Assembly: GCA_027314165.1 (NCBI GenBank)
Contig: DAHVCH010000009.1
Coordinates: 1-64,000, forward strand
Reading direction: 5' to 3'
Length of the DNA: 64,000 nt
Source of the DNA: Thermoplasmata archaeon
GTDB lineage: Archaea; Thermoplasmatota; Thermoplasmata; Lutacidiplasmatales; UBA184
Shown piece after piece: positions 8,480-17,269 of the stretch. Positions within the stretch are counted from its first letter, which is position 1; the number at the start of each line of letters is the position of its first letter. The notes beneath the pieces were generated by a model. It was given only the letters and a program-made list of their open reading frames with translations, was not told the origin of the DNA and ran no database searches. The position numbers and the translations under genes were made by a program.

Positions 8480-9198
8480 TGGGAAAGCGCATCATCTCCC
8501 GGCGCCGCGGCGCAGGGACCTTCACCTACCGCTCGCCCAGCCACCGGCATCACGGCCCGGTCCGCCTGCCCGACATCTCCCTCCGCGTGGAGGGGACGGT
8601 CACGGCGCTCGTGCACGCGCCCGGGCGGTCCTCCCCTGTCGCTGAGGTACGGGCGGACGACGGGAAGGTCTTCCGGCTGGTCGCGCCCGCCGGCGCCGCC
8701 ACGGGCGACCGTGTCGCCCTCGGAGCGGGGCCGCTCGCGCGCGGGTCGGTGCTCCCCTTGGGGCAGATCCCGGACGGGACGCTCGTCTCCAACATCGAGA
8801 TCCAGCCCAACGACGGAGGGAAGATGATGCGCGCCGCGGGCACCAGCGCCCTCATCGTCGCGCGCGAGGCCAGCACCGTCACGCTTCAGCTCCCGAGCGG
8901 GGCGTTCAAGCGCGTCCACATCAACTGCCGCGCCCAGATCGGCCCGGTGGCCGGGGGCGGACGCGGCGAGCGGCCGTTCACAAAGGCCGGTAAGAAGGTC
9001 CTGGCCTACCAGTCCCTCGCGAAGGCCCCGTTCAAGGTGCGCGGCGTCGCGATGAACCCTGTGAACCACCCGTTCGGAGGGGGTGCCCACCAGCACGTCG
9101 GGCGTCCCTCGACGGTCTCCTCCGGCACCTGGCCGGGGGCGAAGGTGGGCCGGTTCGGCCCACGGCGCAAGCGCGCGAAGCGACCGGGTGGACAGTAG
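8479..9198 (+). CDS. rpl2: Large ribosomal subunit protein uL2
   Basis: The product (239 aa) opens with GKRIISRRRGAGTFTYRSPS, followed by two SH3-like beta domains. The C-terminal loop VNHPFGGGAHQHVGRPS contains the invariant His of the peptidyl-transferase region. Length is as usual for archaea. A gap of 27 nt with GGGAGGGAAC precedes rps19. Confidence 0.97.
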   Translation: MGKRIISRRRGAGTFTYRSPSHRHHGPVRLPDISLRVEGTVTALVHAPGRSSPVAEVRADDGKVFRLVAPAGAATGDRVALGAGPLARGSVLPLGQIPDGTLVSNIEIQPNDGGKMMRAAGTSALIVAREASTVTLQLPSGAFKRVHINCRAQIGPVAGGGRGERPFTKAGKKVLAYQSLAKAPFKVRGVAMNPVNHPFGGGAHQHVGRPSTVSSGTWPGAKVGRFGPRRKRAKRPGGQ

Positions 9199-9225
9199 GC
9201 TCTGAATCGAGGAAGGGAGGGAACG

Positions 9226-9651
9226 ATGGCGAAGAGGACGAAGAAGAAGGGGTTGGAACTCCGCAAGAAGCGCGAGTACAGCCTGCGTGGCAAGTCCCTG
9301 GAGGAGCTCAAGGCCCTTCCGCTCCCCGAGCTGGCGAAGCTTCTCCCCTCCCGCATCCGACGCACCCTGAAGCGCGGGTTCAACGCGGACCAGCAGATCC
9401 TGGTCGACAAGCTCTCCTCCCCTCCCGGCCCGAAGCCGGTGAGGACCCACTGCCGCGACGTGATCGTGCTGCCGAACTTTGTCGGCCAGAAGGTCGCGAT
9501 CTTCTCCGGGAAGGAGTTCAAAGAGGTCGAGATCCGCGCCGAGATGATCGGCCACTACATCGGAGAGTTCTGCCTCACGCGCCGCTTCGAGAAGCACTCC
9601 GGTCCCGGCGTCGGGGCCACGCGCAGCTCGAAGTTCATGCCGCTGAAGTGA
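9226..9651 (+). CDS. rps19: Small ribosomal subunit protein uS19
   Basis: The product (141 aa) has the archaeal-type basic N-terminus KRTKKKGLELRKKREYSLRG. The S19 core follows: VRTHCRDVIVLPNFVGQKVAIFSGKEF, written here in its two parts VRTHCRDVIVLPNFVGQ and KVAIFSGKEF, then ATRSSKFMPLK at the end. It has its own GGAGGG site 9 nt before the ATG. Confidence 0.96.
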   Translation: MAKRTKKKGLELRKKREYSLRGKSLEELKALPLPELAKLLPSRIRRTLKRGFNADQQILVDKLSSPPGPKPVRTHCRDVIVLPNFVGQKVAIFSGKEFKEVEIRAEMIGHYIGEFCLTRRFEKHSGPGVGATRSSKFMPLK

Positions 9652-9684
9652 GTCGGGACGGAAGGACAGCGGAGGATCGGAAAG

Positions 9685-10134
9685 ATGCGCGGATACACCT
9701 ATAGCCCTCCCCGAGGGAAGGTCGTCGCCCGGGCCCGCGGGGCCGAGCTCCACATCTCCCCGAAGAAGACCTACGAGGTCATGAACGCCATCCGCGGCAG
9801 GCCCCTGGATGACGCCAGGACCTTCTTGGAGGACGTCAAGGTGCTCAAGCGCGCGGTCCCGTTCCGGCGCTACAACCAGGAGACCGCGCACCACAAGCAG
9901 ACCGGGCCGGGGCGCTTCCCCGTGAAGGTCGCGAAGGAGGTCCTGCGGGTCCTGGCCAACGCCGAGGCGAACGCAGAGTACGAGGGGATGGACACCGACA
10001 ACCTCGTGATCACGGTGGCCGCCTGCTCCCGCGGGAGGATCCTGAAGAGCTTCATGCCCCGCGCCCACGGTCGCTCCACCGACTGGAACGAGCAGACCAC
10101 GAACGTCGAGATCGTGCTCACCGAGCAGGACTAG
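9685..10134 (+). CDS. rpl22: Large ribosomal subunit protein uL22
   Basis: The product (149 aa) shows the L22 landmarks: KVVARARGAELHISPKKTYE at the start, IRGRPLDDARTFLEDV, NAEANAEYEGMDTDNL and the tunnel loop ILKSFMPRAHGRSTDWN. An AGCGGAGGAT element precedes the ATG. Spacing to rps3 is 20 nt. Confidence 0.96.
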   Translation: MRGYTYSPPRGKVVARARGAELHISPKKTYEVMNAIRGRPLDDARTFLEDVKVLKRAVPFRRYNQETAHHKQTGPGRFPVKVAKEVLRVLANAEANAEYEGMDTDNLVITVAACSRGRILKSFMPRAHGRSTDWNEQTTNVEIVLTEQD

Positions 10135-10154
10135 GAACTAGAGGAAGGAACCCC

Positions 10155-10892
10155 ATGGCCAACGAGAGAAAGTTCATCCAGGAGGGGGTCCGCCGGGTCC
10201 TTATCAAGGACTACCTGGTCCACGAGTCCGAGCGCGCCGGTTTCGGGGGCCTCGACATCGCGCGAACCCCCATGGGCACGCGCATCACGCTCGTCTGCGA
10301 ACGCCCCGGGATCATCATCGGCCGTCGCGGGGAGTTCATCAACCGTCTCACCCAGACCCTTGCCGAGCGGTTCCACGTCGACAACCCGAAGATCGAGGTC
10401 GTCGAGGAACGGCAGCCCAACCTGAACGCTCAGCTGATGGCCGAGAAGCTCGCGGCGACGCTCGAGCGCGGCTGGCACTTCCGCCGGGCCGGTCACTCGA
10501 CCGTGCGCCGGATCATGGAGAGCAACGCGCGCGGCTGCCAGGTAATCCTCTCCGGCAAGCTCACCGGCGAGCGGCACCGCACCGAGCGGTTCAAGGCCGG
10601 GATGATCAAGTACTGCGGCCAGGCCTCGCTCTACGACATGGACAAGGGGTTCGCCCAGGCGAAGCTCAAGCCCGGTGTCATCGGCGTGAACGTCTGGATC
10701 ATGCACCCCAATGCCCGGATGCCCGACGAGATCCAGGTGCGCGGCGCGGCGGCCCCCGCCGGGAGCGCCACCGCGGCAGCTCTCGCGGCCGGGACGAACG
10801 CCCCAACGCCCTCCGCGCCTGTCGCAGCGGATGCGGCCGTCGCACCAGCGCCGGTCCAGGTCGCCCCCCCCGCCGAGAAGGGGGCCCAGTGA
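10155..10892 (+). CDS. rps3: Small ribosomal subunit protein uS3
   Basis: The product is 245 aa with an N-terminal KH domain whose GXXG loop is IIIGRRGEFINRL (~55-67), and the S3 C-terminal domain with LSGKLTGERHRTERFKAG. The last ~50 residues are an Ala/Pro-rich tail (AAPAGSATAAALAAG) not found in compact archaeal S3. The GTG of rpl29 overlaps the stop (GTGA). Confidence 0.95.
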   Translation: MANERKFIQEGVRRVLIKDYLVHESERAGFGGLDIARTPMGTRITLVCERPGIIIGRRGEFINRLTQTLAERFHVDNPKIEVVEERQPNLNAQLMAEKLAATLERGWHFRRAGHSTVRRIMESNARGCQVILSGKLTGERHRTERFKAGMIKYCGQASLYDMDKGFAQAKLKPGVIGVNVWIMHPNARMPDEIQVRGAAAPAGSATAAALAAGTNAPTPSAPVAADAAVAPAPVQVAPPAEKGAQ

Positions 10893-11149
10893 CGCTCCTG
10901 CGGATGCGCGAGCTCCGTCAGCTCCCCGACGAGGACCTGGACCGCAAGATCCAGGACATCGAGGGGGACCTGCTCCGGGAGCGCGGCGTCGCAGCGATGG
11001 GCGGTGCGCCCGCCTCGCCCGGTCACCTGCGCGCGCTTCGCACCGACCTCGCCCGCGCTCTCACGGTGAAGTCCGAGCGCCGCATCGCCGCGGCGACGGG
11101 AGTTCCCGCCGGGGCCCTTGACGGCGGCACCGCGCCCTCGTCCGCGTAG
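10889..11149 (+). CDS. rpl29: Large ribosomal subunit protein uL29
   Basis: The product (86 aa) is a two-helix protein starting at GTG 10889: LRMRELRQLPDEDLDRKIQD, then LRALRTDLARALTVKSER. A short Ala/Gly/Ser tail is added. In many archaea the initiation-factor aIF1 gene follows; here rnp1 follows directly. Confidence 0.9.
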   Translation: MTLLRMRELRQLPDEDLDRKIQDIEGDLLRERGVAAMGGAPASPGHLRALRTDLARALTVKSERRIAAATGVPAGALDGGTAPSSA

Positions 11150-11175
11150 TCGAGTTCGTTCCTGAGGTGGCGATC

Positions 11176-11562
11176 ATGTCGAACGGGGATGTTCACGGTA
11201 GCGCGGTCGCCGGTCGCGCGACCTTCCCCGCGTTCGCGGACCTTCCCTCCTCCCGTCCTACGCCCGTGCCCGCGAGCGCGCTCTACCTGATGGGCGAGAT
11301 CATCGGTGCGCGGCTCACGGTGCTCTCGGCTCCCGGCTGGCACGGCCTTCCCTGGGAGGGCGCGGTCGTCGACGAGACGAAGAACACCTTCCACGTCGTG
11401 CCCCTCTCCGGTGGGCACGAGCGGGTCCTCTCGAAGACCGCTCTCGAGGGGGTCCTGTCCTGGGAAGGCAAGGCGATACGCTTTAAAGGGGACGAGCTAC
11501 GGCACCGCCCCGAAGATCGGATCAAGCGACTGGCTCCCAAGGGCCGGTCGCGGAGACTATGA
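11176..11562 (+). CDS. rnp1: RNase P protein component 1 (Rpp29/Rnp1)
   Basis: The product (128 aa) is the Rpp29-like protein subunit of archaeal RNase P, which processes tRNA 5' ends. The Sm-like barrel shows LMGEIIGARLTVL, GAVVDETKNTFHVV and the closing ELRHRPEDRIKRL, which matches the family RPEDRIK signature. The ATG at 11176 is preferred to the GTG at 11167 because GAGGTGG (11164-11170) makes an SD site for it. Its stop overlaps rps17. Confidence 0.93.
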   Translation: MSNGDVHGSAVAGRATFPAFADLPSSRPTPVPASALYLMGEIIGARLTVLSAPGWHGLPWEGAVVDETKNTFHVVPLSGGHERVLSKTALEGVLSWEGKAIRFKGDELRHRPEDRIKRLAPKGRSRRL

Positions 11563-12170
11563 CGGGTCCAGCCCCACGAACACCGCGAACGCCCTCGCCC
11601 CGCACGGCGAGCGGAGGCGCGAGCAAGAAGTCCGCGTCCACCACCTCGCCGAAGACGGAGATCGCGGCCGCCTCGCCGCGGAAGACCAACGCTCCCGCGG
11701 CCCGGGACATCGGGCTTGACGTGCGGCTGCCGAAGACCTCCTGCCACGACCCGAACTGCCCGTTCCACGGCCATCTGAAGGTGCGGGGCCAGGTCATGGA
11801 AGGCATCGTGGTCTCCGACCACATGCAGGGCACCGTGGTCGTCTCGCGCACCGTGCTCCACTACATCCCCAAGTTCGAGCGGTACGAGAAGCGGCGCAGC
11901 CGCTACCTCGTCCACTCGCCCCCGTGCCTCGGCATCAAGACGGGCCGCCGCGTCCGCATCGCCGAGACGCGCTCTGTCGCGAAGAACGTGAGCTTCGTCG
12001 TGGTCGCCGACCTCGGCGATGCGCGGATGGACGTGAAGAGCGAAGATGCCGCGAAGAGCGCCCGCATCGCTCCAGGCGCGCGTGCGCCGGGTTCCGCCGC
12101 CGGCGGAGAGGGCGACGCGCAGACCGCCCAGGAAAAGCTCGAGGCCGCGACGGCCAAGGGGGTCCAGTGA
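11559..12170 (+). CDS. rps17: Small ribosomal subunit protein uS17
   Basis: The core (~45-150) has the archaeal S17 cysteine segment [16 protein letters not shown], the OB strand [16 protein letters not shown] and a Lys/Arg loop [16 protein letters not shown]. At 203 aa it is nearly twice the usual ~110. About 45 extra Ser/Thr/Pro residues lie at the N-terminus and ~45 Ala/Gly/Glu residues at the C-terminus. Confidence 0.94.
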   Translation: MTGPAPRTPRTPSPRTASGGASKKSASTTSPKTEIAAASPRKTNAPAARDIGLDVRLPKTSCHDPNCPFHGHLKVRGQVMEGIVVSDHMQGTVVVSRTVLHYIPKFERYEKRRSRYLVHSPPCLGIKTGRRVRIAETRSVAKNVSFVVVADLGDARMDVKSEDAAKSARIAPGARAPGSAAGGEGDAQTAQEKLEAATAKGVQ

Positions 12171-12565
12171 AGGGCCTCGCCGGCGCCCGCACCCGCGCGC
12201 TCCCGAAGGGGGCCCGCCTGGACTGCGTGGACAACACCGGGGCCAAGGTCGTCGAGATCATCGCCGTGCGCAACTGGCACGGTCACCACCGCCGATACCC
12301 GAGGGCCGCGATCGGCGACCTCGTGATCGTCTCCGTCAAGAAGGGCCCGCCCGACCTGCGCCGGAAGGTCATGCACGCCATCATCGTCCGCCAGAAGGCG
12401 GCCATCCACCGCGCCGACGGGACGCGGATCATGTTCGAGGACAACGCCGCGGTGATCACCACTGAGACCGGCGAGACGAAGGGCTCGCAGATCAAGGGCC
12501 CCGTGGCCAAAGAGGCGGCAGAACGCTGGCCGAGGATCGCCGCCGCGGCCTCGATGATCGTTTGA
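12167..12565 (+). CDS. rpl14: Large ribosomal subunit protein uL14
   Basis: The product (132 aa) starts at GTG 12167, overlapping the rps17 stop. It shows the L14 barrel: [20 protein letters not shown], then [28 protein letters not shown] and [10 protein letters not shown]. It forms part of the factor-binding face that contacts L19e and L24. No extension is present. Confidence 0.96.
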   Translation: MKGLAGARTRALPKGARLDCVDNTGAKVVEIIAVRNWHGHHRRYPRAAIGDLVIVSVKKGPPDLRRKVMHAIIVRQKAAIHRADGTRIMFEDNAAVITTETGETKGSQIKGPVAKEAAERWPRIAAAASMIV

Positions 12566-12591
12566 GCTCAGAGAGGAGGCGAGGAAGTTCG

Positions 12592-13125
12592 ATGCAGCCG
12601 ACCATCCGAGGCACGACGTCTCACCACCCGCGGGCCCAACGGAAAGCGCTCTACCACGCCCCGCACCACGTTCGAAGGAAGCGCATGGCGCTCCCGCTCT
12701 CCCGCGAGCTGCGCACGCGGTACGGACGCCGACGCATCACGGTCCGCAAGGGGGACACGGTCCGGGTCCTGGGGGGGAACTACCTCGGCAGGGAGGAGCG
12801 CGTCGCCAAGGTGGACTACCGAAGGTACGCGGTGGTTCTCGACAACGTCACGCTGCAGAAGGCCGACAAGAAGCTGAAGCAGCTTCCTCTGTCCCTCGGT
12901 CACCTCATGATCACGAAGCTCAACATGGCCGATCCCTGGCGCCGGCGCGTGCTGAAGGCCCCCGAGGAGGCCGCCGAGGAGGCCGCCGAGGAGGAGGCCG
13001 AGATCGAGGCCGGAGATGAGGATGCGACCGAGACGGCGGGGGAGGAGAAGGGCGAAAGCTCTACATCCTCGAAGGGGAGCGGCAAGACCCCCTCGGACGC
13101 CGCTGAGGACGATGGGGAGGACTGA
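12592..13125 (+). CDS. rpl24: Large ribosomal subunit protein uL24
   Basis: The product is 177 aa. The N-terminal ~120 residues are archaeal L24, with ALPLSRELRTRYGRRRITVR and the KOW motif KGDTVRVLGGNYLGREERV. The last ~55 residues are strongly acidic (EEAAEEAAEEEAEIEAGDE), unusual for a protein on rRNA. The ATG at 12592 has GAGAGGAGGCGAGGAAG before it, one of the strongest SD sites in the window. Confidence 0.95.
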   Translation: MQPTIRGTTSHHPRAQRKALYHAPHHVRRKRMALPLSRELRTRYGRRRITVRKGDTVRVLGGNYLGREERVAKVDYRRYAVVLDNVTLQKADKKLKQLPLSLGHLMITKLNMADPWRRRVLKAPEEAAEEAAEEEAEIEAGDEDATETAGEEKGESSTSSKGSGKTPSDAAEDDGED

Positions 13126-13128
13126 ACC

Positions 13129-13845
13129 ATGCCGTTCCGATTGAAGAGGCGCGCGGCCCCGCGAACGTGGCCGATCCCCCGGAAGGGGCTCAAGTGGGTC
13201 CAGAGGCCCGCCCCCGGCCCCCACGGCCAGGAAGAATCGATCCCGGTGGTCATGGTGCTCCGCGACCTGCTCCACCTCGCCAACTCCGCGCGCGAGGCCC
13301 AGGTGCTCCTGCGCGAGGGCCACGTGCAGATCGACGGGAAGGTCGTGAAGGACAAGGCCCGCGGTGTCGGGCTCATGGACGTGGTCTCCATCGCAGCTCC
13401 AGTCGGGAAGGACTACCGGGTGCTGAAGGACCGTCACGGGCGCCTGACGCTCGTCCCCATCCCCGCCGCCGAGGCGAAGATGAAGCTCGGACGCGTCCGC
13501 TTCAAGCACACCGTGGCCGGCGGGAAGATCGCGCTCACGCTCCACGACGGCCGCAACATCCTCGTCGCCGCGCCCACCGAGGTGAAGGTGGGGGACACGC
13601 TGCGCGTGGAGGTCCCCGCGCAGAAGGTCCTCCAGAGGATCGCGCTCACCGGCGGGGCGCTCGCCTACATCTCCGGCGGCAGCCACGTGGGCGAGATCGC
13701 CCGGGTGGAGAAGGTGGAGGTCATCCCCTCCTCCCAGCCGAACCGCGTGCACTTCAAGGAAGGGTTCGTCACGGTGAAGGACTACGTCTTCATCGTGGGC
13801 ACCGACACCCCGCTCGTCCAGCTACCGGGAGGTCTTAGCCAGTGA
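13129..13845 (+). CDS. rps4e: Small ribosomal subunit protein eS4
   Basis: The product (238 aa) is an archaeal/eukaryotic-only ribosomal protein. It begins LKRRAAPRTWPIPRKGLKWV, has an S4-type RNA-binding module (EAQVLLREGHVQIDGKVV), a central eS4 domain and a C-terminal KOW-like segment (GSHVGEIARVEKVEV). It has normal length and sits 3 nt after rpl24. The overlap with rpl5 is 4 nt (GTGA). Confidence 0.97.
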   Translation: MPFRLKRRAAPRTWPIPRKGLKWVQRPAPGPHGQEESIPVVMVLRDLLHLANSAREAQVLLREGHVQIDGKVVKDKARGVGLMDVVSIAAPVGKDYRVLKDRHGRLTLVPIPAAEAKMKLGRVRFKHTVAGGKIALTLHDGRNILVAAPTEVKVGDTLRVEVPAQKVLQRIALTGGALAYISGGSHVGEIARVEKVEVIPSSQPNRVHFKEGFVTVKDYVFIVGTDTPLVQLPGGLSQ

Positions 13846-14432
13846 GCACCCCATCCCCCGCCGCCCCATCCCAGGCTTCCCCCGCCTCCGCCGCCCCCCG
13901 GGCGTCCGCGGGCAAGCCGGAGGGGAACCCGATGAGGGCCCTCCGCGTGCAGAAGATCGTCGTGAACATCGGGGTCGGCGAGGCCGGCGAGCGCCGGACG
14001 AAGGCCGAGAAGGTGCTCTCGATGATCACGAAGCAGAAGCCCGTGGCGACCCGGGCGAAGAGCACGAACCGGGACCTCGGGATCCGTGAGGGCCAGGACC
14101 TCGGCACGAAGGTCACGCTGCGCGGCGAGACGGCGATCGACTTCCTGAAGAGGGCGCTGGCGACGCGTGAGAGCCGGATGGACTCGCTCTCCATCGACAA
14201 GATGGGGAACCTGGCCTTCGGTGTCCCGGACTACACCGATTTCCCCGGGATGAAGTACGACCCGCAGATCGGGATCTACGGGATGGACGTCTGCGTCGAG
14301 ATCGGCCGTGCCGGCTGGCGCGTCCGTCATCGCACCCGTGCCGCCCGCAGGCTCGGCAAGCACAACCGCCCCTCCCCTGCGGAGACCCGACGGTTCCTGA
14401 CCGAGCAGTTCGGTGTGGTCTTTGTGGACTGA
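13842..14432 (+). CDS. rpl5: Large ribosomal subunit protein uL5
   Basis: The product (196 aa) has an Ala/Ser/Pro-rich N-terminal stretch of ~27 residues before the L5 core. The core has NPMRALRVQKIVVNIGVGEAG, KPVATRAKSTNRDLGIREG and PGMKYDPQIGIYGMDV. L5 sits in the central protuberance on 5S rRNA. The extension may be absent if an internal ATG at 13932 (MRALRVQK) is used, but the overlapping GTG keeps the tight operon spacing. Confidence 0.95.
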   Translation: MSTPSPAAPSQASPASAAPRASAGKPEGNPMRALRVQKIVVNIGVGEAGERRTKAEKVLSMITKQKPVATRAKSTNRDLGIREGQDLGTKVTLRGETAIDFLKRALATRESRMDSLSIDKMGNLAFGVPDYTDFPGMKYDPQIGIYGMDVCVEIGRAGWRVRHRTRAARRLGKHNRPSPAETRRFLTEQFGVVFVD

Positions 14433-14447
14433 GGAGGACCATCATAG

Positions 14448-14594
14448 ATGAAGCCCAAGAAGTTCTTCGGTCGGAAGCTCGGTTGCAGCCGCTGCGGACG
14501 CAAGCGCGGCATCGTCCGGCGCTACGGTCTCCACTTCTGCCGCCAGTGCTTCCGCGAGGTGGCGCGGGACCTCGGGTTCCGCAAGTACCAGTGA
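14448..14594 (+). CDS. rps14: Small ribosomal subunit protein uS14, zinc-binding form
   Basis: This short gene encodes 48 aa: start [20 protein letters not shown], stop TGA at 14592. Two knuckles, CSRC and CRQC, make the zinc site of the C+ type S14. It lies between rpl5 and rps8 as in other archaea, with GAGGAGG upstream of the ATG. Confidence 0.96.
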   Translation: MKPKKFFGRKLGCSRCGRKRGIVRRYGLHFCRQCFREVARDLGFRKYQ

Positions 14595-14610
14595 CGGGAG
14601 GAGGACGAAC

Positions 14611-15000
14611 ATGCGACAGGACCTTCTGAACGACGCGCTCCTTGCTCTGCGCCATGCGGACCTGCACGGGCACGAGAACGTGACCCTCCAGCCGATCTCT
14701 CGGCTCGTAGGGAACGTGCTCGGGATCCTGCGGGAGCACGGCTACATCGGGGAGTTCCACTTCGAGGAGAACGGCAAGGGCGGCACCTACCAGGTCGCGC
14801 TCAACCGCCGGATCAACTCCTGCGGCGTGGTCAAGCCCCGCCTCAACGTCGGCGTCCGGGAGCTCGAGCGCTACGAGTCGCGCTTCCTGCCCGCCCAGGA
14901 CTTCGGTCTCCTGATCCTGACCACCTCTCGCGGGGTGTTGAGCCAGACGAAGGCCCGCGAGCTCGGAATCGGAGGGAAGCTTCTCGCCTATGTCTACTGA
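14611..15000 (+). CDS. rps8: Small ribosomal subunit protein uS8
   Basis: The product (129 aa) has the archaeal S8 start RQDLLNDALLALRHADLHG and the 16S-binding C-terminus LLILTTSRGVLSQTKARELG. A GGGAGGAGGA site precedes the ATG. Its last codons overlap rpl6 by 11 nt. Confidence 0.96.
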   Translation: MRQDLLNDALLALRHADLHGHENVTLQPISRLVGNVLGILREHGYIGEFHFEENGKGGTYQVALNRRINSCGVVKPRLNVGVRELERYESRFLPAQDFGLLILTTSRGVLSQTKARELGIGGKLLAYVY

Positions 15001-15553
15001 GCGTTCCGCCACGGCCACCGTCCAGGTCGCGATCCCCGCCGGGGCGAAGATCCGGCTCGAGGGCGCGGACATCGTGGCCGAGGGGAAGCTGGGGAAGGTC
15101 TCCCGAAGGTTCCCCGCCGGCGCCATGGCCCTCGAGGTGAAGGGGCAGACCGCGACGGTGAAGCTCCTCCTTCCGGTCCGCAAGCGCAGCCGGGCCCTGC
15201 TGCTCACCTGGGAGCGCCACGTCGCGAACATGCTCACCGGAGTGAGCCGGGGGTTCGAGGCCCAGTGCAAGGCGGTCTCTGCCCACTTCCCGATGAAGCT
15301 CTCCGCCAGGGACGACACCGTCCTCATCGAGAACTTCCTCAACGAGAAGCAGCCCCGACGCTCGAAGCTCCTGGGAGCGACCAAGGCCGAGGTCGCGGGC
15401 GACACGGTCCATCTCAAGGGGAACGACATCGAGGCCGTCGGCCAGTCCGCGGCGAACCTGGAGCGCGCGACGCGCATCCGGAACTACGACCCCCGTGTGT
15501 TCCAGGACGGGGTCTACATCGTTGTGAAGGCCCGCCCGGTGGAGGCCAGCTGA
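14990..15553 (+). CDS. rpl6: Large ribosomal subunit protein uL6
   Basis: The product (187 aa) has two L6 repeats. The first has VQVAIPAGAKIRLEGADIV and GKLGKVSRRFPAGAM; the second has FPMKLSARDDTVLIENF and ends RNYDPRVFQDGVYIVVKARP. It starts inside rps8 and shares one base with rpl32e (TGATG). Confidence 0.96.
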   Translation: MSTERSATATVQVAIPAGAKIRLEGADIVAEGKLGKVSRRFPAGAMALEVKGQTATVKLLLPVRKRSRALLLTWERHVANMLTGVSRGFEAQCKAVSAHFPMKLSARDDTVLIENFLNEKQPRRSKLLGATKAEVAGDTVHLKGNDIEAVGQSAANLERATRIRNYDPRVFQDGVYIVVKARPVEAS

Positions 15554-16203
15554 TGGCGGACGAGACGAAGCCCTCCGGGACCGGCGCCGCCCCCGCCTCT
15601 GGAACGGCGAAGCCCACGCCCAAGTCCCCCGCCTCCACCTCCGGGTCCACCGGTAACACGGCTCCCAAGGCCCCCGCCACCCCGTCCGCCAAGCCCGCCG
15701 AGAAGGCGAAGCCCAAGGCCGCGGAGAAGGGCGAGGCGAGCGAGAAGGGGACGTCCGACGCCGACGAGGGTCCTCGCGCTCCGAAGCGGGCGACGCTCGA
15801 GACCGACGAGCGGCGTCTTCTGCATCTCCGACGCTCCATCGACCGGCGGCGCCCGATCTTCGGACGCCAGGCGGCGAACCGCTACGTCCGCATCGGCCGC
15901 TGGGGTAGCTGGCGCCGTCCGCGCGGACTGCAGTCCAAGCAGCGCCGTCACTACGGATACCGCTCGACGGTCGTCTCCATCGGCTTCCGGACGCCCGCGA
16001 AGATCCGGGGCCTGACCCCCTCGGGGTTCCGTCCCCAGCTCGTCTCGAACTCCGCTCAGCTCGAAGGGCTCGACCCGAAGCGCGAGGCGGCGGTCATCGC
16101 CCACGGCGTCGGCGTCCGCAAGCGCCTGCTCCTCGAGGAAGCGGCGCGGAAGAAGGGGCTGCACGTGCTGAACCCGATCCTGAAGGAGGAGGGCGGACAG
16201 TGA
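15553..16203 (+). CDS. rpl32e: Large ribosomal subunit protein eL32
   Basis: The last ~135 residues are eL32: RRRPIFGRQAANRYVRIG, WRRPRGLQSKQRRHYGYR and IAHGVGVRKRLLLEEAARKK. The first ~80 residues are a Lys/Ala/Pro/Thr/Ser-rich extension (PKAAEKGEASEKGTSDADEG). Other archaea also carry N-terminal additions to eL32, but this one is long and low-complexity. Confidence 0.95.
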   Translation: MADETKPSGTGAAPASGTAKPTPKSPASTSGSTGNTAPKAPATPSAKPAEKAKPKAAEKGEASEKGTSDADEGPRAPKRATLETDERRLLHLRRSIDRRRPIFGRQAANRYVRIGRWGSWRRPRGLQSKQRRHYGYRSTVVSIGFRTPAKIRGLTPSGFRPQLVSNSAQLEGLDPKREAAVIAHGVGVRKRLLLEEAARKKGLHVLNPILKEEGGQ

Positions 16204-16658
16204 CCGATCTTCGCAACCAGCGGCGCATGGCCGCATCGCTCCTCAAGTGCGGGGAGAACCGCGTCTGGATCGACCCCGCGAGCATCGAGGACATGGCCGA
16301 CCAGGTCACCCGCCAGGACATCCGTCGGGCCATCTCGACGGGGGTCATCCAGCGCAAGCCGGTCAAGGGCGTCTCCCGGGTCCGCGCGCGGAAGCACCAG
16401 GAGGAGCTCGACCGGGGCCGCCACCGTGGCGTGGGCTCGCGAAAGGGATCCCCCACTTCCCGTCTCACCTCGAAGGAGCGGTGGATCCACCGCATCCGCC
16501 CCCAGCGCTCGCTGCTGGCGGAGCTCCGGGCCTCCAAGAGCATCACTCCGAAGGTGTACCGCGAGTTCTACCGCAAGGCCAAGGGCGGCATGTTCCGCAG
16601 CCGGGCGCACCTGCTCATGAACCTCCGCCTCGCCGGAGCGCTCAAGGAGGGCAAGTAG
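16200..16658 (+). CDS. rpl19e: Large ribosomal subunit protein eL19
   Basis: The product (152 aa) starts at GTG 16200. It has the eL19 start LRNQRRMAASLLKCGENRVW, followed by the basic RVRARKHQEELDRGRHRGVG and the C-terminal helix YREFYRKAKGGMFRSRAHL. Usual length. It is one of the eukaryote-like proteins that mark the archaeal order of this cluster. Confidence 0.96.
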   Translation: MTDLRNQRRMAASLLKCGENRVWIDPASIEDMADQVTRQDIRRAISTGVIQRKPVKGVSRVRARKHQEELDRGRHRGVGSRKGSPTSRLTSKERWIHRIRPQRSLLAELRASKSITPKVYREFYRKAKGGMFRSRAHLLMNLRLAGALKEGK

Positions 16659-16660
16659 AC

Positions 16661-17269
16661 ATGGCGCACGGCCCACGTTTCCGCGTGAAGTTCCGCCGAC
16701 AGCGGGAAGGCAAGACCGACTACCGTTACCGGCTCCGCCAACTGAAGAGCGAGCGTCCCCGCGCGGTGGTGCGCTTCACCAACCGCCGCGTGCTGGTCTC
16801 CCTCGAGGAGTTCGACCCGAAGGGCGACCGGACCCTGGTCCAGGCCGAGAGCCCCGAGCTCGTTGCGGTCGGTTTCCCCGCCTCTTCCCTCACCTCGACC
16901 CCCGCCGCGTACCTGACCGGTTATCTCGCCGGGCTTCGGCTCACGGCGAAGGGACCGAAGGAAGCGGTCCTCGACGCCGGCGTCCTCCGCCCGTCGAAGG
17001 GCGGCCGCATCCTGGGCGCGCTCCAGGGACTGCTCGACGCGGGCGTGGACGTGCCCCACTCCAAGGAGGGTCTCCCCCCGAAGGAGCGGCTCGGAGGGGC
17101 GCACCTCAAGACGCCTCTCCCGCAGCCCCTCGACCAGTACCGTCAGAAGGTCTCCTCCTCCCTGGTAACGAAGGCCGCGAAGGCGCCCTCGACGCCGAAG
17201 GCGCCCAAGCCCGCCCCGACACCCGGTAGCAGCAGCGGCGGGTCAGCCCGCCCAGGAGCTTCTCCATGA
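16661..17269 (+). CDS. rpl18: Large ribosomal subunit protein uL18
   Basis: The product (202 aa) starts at ATG 16661, 2 nt after rpl19e. The 5S rRNA-binding core has FRVKFRRQREGKTDYRYRLR, RPRAVVRFTNRRVLVSLEEF and LDAGVDVPHSKEGLPPKERL. The last ~30 residues are a Pro/Ala/Ser tail with repeated KAP units. The stop overlaps the rps5 start. Confidence 0.95.
   Translation: MAHGPRFRVKFRRQREGKTDYRYRLRQLKSERPRAVVRFTNRRVLVSLEEFDPKGDRTLVQAESPELVAVGFPASSLTSTPAAYLTGYLAGLRLTAKGPKEAVLDAGVLRPSKGGRILGALQGLLDAGVDVPHSKEGLPPKERLGGAHLKTPLPQPLDQYRQKVSSSLVTKAAKAPSTPKAPKPAPTPGSSSGGSARPGASP

Noticed and set aside
11150..11175. aIF1 (SUI1) gene expected between rpl29 and rnp1
   Set aside because: The gap is only 26 nt and holds just the SD site of rnp1.
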